Translations under genes and position numbers: made by a program
Notes under the pieces: model-generated
The model's input: the letters and a program-made list of their open reading frames with translations, nothing else
Databases searched by the model: none
What the model was told of the DNA's origin: nothing
DNA from: Nitrososphaerota archaeon
GTDB lineage: Archaea > Thermoproteota > EX4484-205 > JAAOZO01
Direction: 5' to 3'
DNA length: 23,452 nt
NCBI GenBank assembly: GCA_011605715.1
Contig: JAAOZO010000179.1
Span: 1-23,452, forward strand
In this document: piece after piece, positions 21,707 through 23,452 of the stretch
How positions within the stretch are numbered: the first letter of the stretch is position 1
Layout: each line of letters opens with the position of its first letter

Positions 21707-22653
21707 GAGGTTTGTTGAGCGGCATTATAGTTTATAGCTTAGCTCCTGAAGCCGAAGGGCATGGAACAGATGCAGCCATAGACGCTTTCCATAACAAGAG
21801 AGGAGAGATAAGGTCAAGAGTACCAATAGTTAAACTCGTAGCTTCTGCAATAACAATAGGCTCTGGAGGTAGTGCAGGAAGAGAAGGACCAGTTGCTCAA
21901 ATAGGAGCAGGCTTTGGGTCTTTTCTCAGTAAGTTACTCCGCCTAGAGCCTCATGACAGAAGGATAGCAGTAGCTGTTGGCATAGGTTCTGGAATAGGGT
22001 CTATATTTAAGGCACCTTTTGGAGGAGGACTTTTAGCGACAGAAATTCTTTACACAAATGACTTCGAAGTGGAAGTCTTATTTCCAGCTTTTGTTGCTTC
22101 TGTTGTTGGGTACACAATCTTTGGTTACGTAAAAGGATGGACACCAATATTTAGTTCTACAAACATTACTACTTCTCAAGATTTAATGAGTATTCTTCTT
22201 TACGCTGTCTTAGGAGTAACATGCGGTTTGGTTGGAATTGTATACGTAAAGAGCTTTTATGGAATAAGAAGTTTGTTTGAACATCTTTCTGTTCCAAACT
22301 TCATTAAACCTGCAATTGGAGGGTTTATCGTAGGAATAATTGGAATATTCTTTCCGCAAATACTTGGAATGGGTTACGGCTGGCTCCAAATGCTCATGAA
22401 CGAAAACTTGATATTTATTCCAGTTTTAATGCTTCCAATTCTTGTGGGACTTAAAATTTTAGCTACTTCGTTGTCTATCGGTTCTGGAGGTAGCGGTGGA
22501 GTTTTTGCATCAGCTTTAGTTATAGGAGGATTCCTTGGCGCAACTATGTGGTTTACATTCAAAGCAATTTTTCCAAGCATTCAAGTAAGTTTAGCTTCCT
22601 TTGTTATTGTTGGTATGATGGCATTTTTGGAGGAGTTGGTAAAGTACCAGTAG
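21677..22653 (+). pseudogene. ClC chloride channel gene, central membrane domain (frameshifted)
   Basis: The main channel part. It contains EGHGTDAAIDAF, the selectivity-filter region GSGGSAGREGPVAQIGAG with the gating Glu in GREGP, KAPFGGGLLATEILY, and the late GSGGSGGVFASALVIGG filter loop, with about ten membrane helices. All the catalytic and ion-binding motifs are therefore intact. The first available start inside this frame is TTG 21712. At 22623-22627 (gca ttttt gga) the frame breaks: GMMAF should be followed by FGGVGKVP-, but the frame reads LEELVKYQ-stop. Again one missing T explains it. Confidence 0.8.
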
Positions 22654-23237
22654 CAGTTATGCTGATGGTAAGCGAAATGACAGGAACATATGCTCTTCTT
22701 GCACCTTCAATGGTGGCTACTTCTATTGCGTATGTTACTACTGGAAGAAACACAATATATAAGAGTCAAGTAAGGTCTAAAGCAGACTCGCCAGCCCATA
22801 GAAGCGAATACTTAGTTACAATACTTAAGAAACTTAAAGTAAAAGACTATATGAGCAAGAATGTCGTAACTGTTGAAGTTAATTCCTTACTTTCTGAAGC
22901 AATAGAAAAAATGACTTCAAACAAGGTAGGAGGGCTACCTGTTGTAGATGAAGCAAGAAATCTTGTTGGTATGATTACACGTAGCGATATCTTGCGAATA
23001 CCTTTAGAACAAAGAAGCAAGAAAACTGTAGGAAGTGCAATGTCGAGAAGCCTTGTTGTAACGTACCCCGAGGAAGATCTTGAGACAGTTTTTATAAAAA
23101 TGTTGAGGAACCAAATAGGAAGACTTCCGGTCGTAGAACCAGAAAACTCAAAAAAGTTAGTTGGAATAATTGCCCGTGAAGATATAATGCGAGCTTATAA
23201 AACAGAATTAGTTACATTTGAGCAACAAGAACTTTAA
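22628..23237 (+). pseudogene. ClC chloride channel gene, last helices and CBS domain pair
   Basis: The third piece starts in the restored frame with GGVGKVPVAVMLMVSEMTG (last membrane helices) and ends with two CBS domains: KDYMSKNVVTVEVNSLLSEA through GGLPVVDEARNLVGMITRSD, and SAMSRSLVVTYPEEDLETVF through GRLPVVEPENSKKLVGIIAR. Such domains bind adenine nucleotides and tune channel opening. The reading frame is open upstream to 22548, but those first codons are the wrong frame of the channel. If translated alone from an internal ATG (for example 22660) it would give a CBS protein with membrane helices. Confidence 0.8.
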
Positions 23238-23329
23238 GAAAAAGGAATGGTTGAGTGTAGACTTTCCAACTAAGTTTGGATAATTTACGGCGAGATAATG
23301 AAATAAAAGAAGAATATTAAGAATCAAAA

Positions 23330-23343
23330 AAGTTTAAAAACTT
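23330..23343 (+). promoter_or_regulatory. TATA-like promoter within a small inverted repeat, right end
   Basis: AAGTTT-AA-AAACTT (23330-23343) contains the TATA-like tttaaaaac. It is about 30 nt before the ATGs at 23361 and 23369 and may drive a gene that continues past the window. Confidence 0.35.
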
Positions 23344-23368
23344 CTTTTAAATTAGCCAAAATGAAAGA

Positions 23369-23452
23369 ATGAGTAAACTAGCTTGAGATTTATTAGCTAA
23401 ACCTGCTTTTGTATTATACTTCACCGTCCAATTGAAAGAATCATTAAAAGAC
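23369..23452 (+). pseudogene. Possible gene start with early in-frame TGA, runs off the right end
   Basis: ATG 23369 begins MSKLA, then TGA at 23384-23386, then an open frame DLLAKPAFVLYFTVQLKESL to the window end. With TGA read as a mutated TGG (Trp) codon, this would be a protein start about 35 nt after the TATA-like site at 23333. It is either a broken gene, a later-starting gene, or chance; only 28 codons are visible. Confidence 0.25.

Noticed and set aside
1..23452. tRNA, rRNA or CRISPR arrays
   Set aside because: I looked for a T-arm GGTTCRA pattern, rRNA-like GC-rich blocks and regularly spaced repeats, and found none.

Overview
The window looks like chromosomal DNA of an AT-rich, probably thermophilic archaeon of the Thermoproteota (TACK) group. 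Supporting signs are archaeal promoters (a BRE-like purine run plus a TATA box about 25-35 nt before many starts, often leaving almost no leader), an archaeal GHMP-type shikimate kinase, a split transketolase, a TrpB2-type tryptophan synthase beta chain, and an aromatic gene order like the one I recall from Sulfolobales. The species cannot be fixed from the sequence alone.

Layout: 1-130 holds the decayed 3' end of an IS605-family tnpB. 382-3718 is a two-gene unit: a zinc-dependent medium-chain dehydrogenase and an intracellular family 3 glycoside hydrolase. 4004-13421 is the core of the window, a tightly packed aromatic operon on the + strand: transketolase N and C halves (erythrose 4-phosphate supply), chorismate mutase-prephenate dehydrogenase, DAHP synthase, aroB, aroE, aroC, archaeal aroK, aroA, aroD. 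Most junctions overlap by 1-42 nt. All seven steps to chorismate, plus the branch to the tyrosine precursor, are encoded. The front of the operon is odd: the transketolase reading frame has no start codon where the conserved protein should begin, and an 18-bp perfect palindrome lies there next to a 10-codon reading frame.

13.5-14.7 kb is a degraded zone: a small basic protein gene, a frameshifted nucleotidyltransferase cut off by an IS605-type remnant (tnpB 3' end with its terminal hairpin, - strand). Then come a WrbA-like flavoprotein (-), an ABC exporter pair (+) with an inverted repeat over its promoter, a NifX/NifB-like small protein (+), a decayed unknown gene (-), and a bile-acid/arsenite-type transporter (-) with visibly higher GC than its surroundings. 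The window continues with stand-alone trpB2 (+), an 830-bp gene-poor stretch holding gene remnants (including the 3' end of an FAD oxidoreductase, -), and a ClC chloride channel with CBS domains that is split by two frameshifts, both at T5 tracts. A possible further gene with an early in-frame TGA runs off the right end.

I did not find a clearly new multi-gene system. The best leads are the aro operon leader (palindrome, mini-ORF, missing start), the insertion-disrupted nucleotidyltransferase, the inverted pair of tnpB remnants around the first 14 kb, and the recurring single-base frameshifts, which are either real decay or assembly errors.
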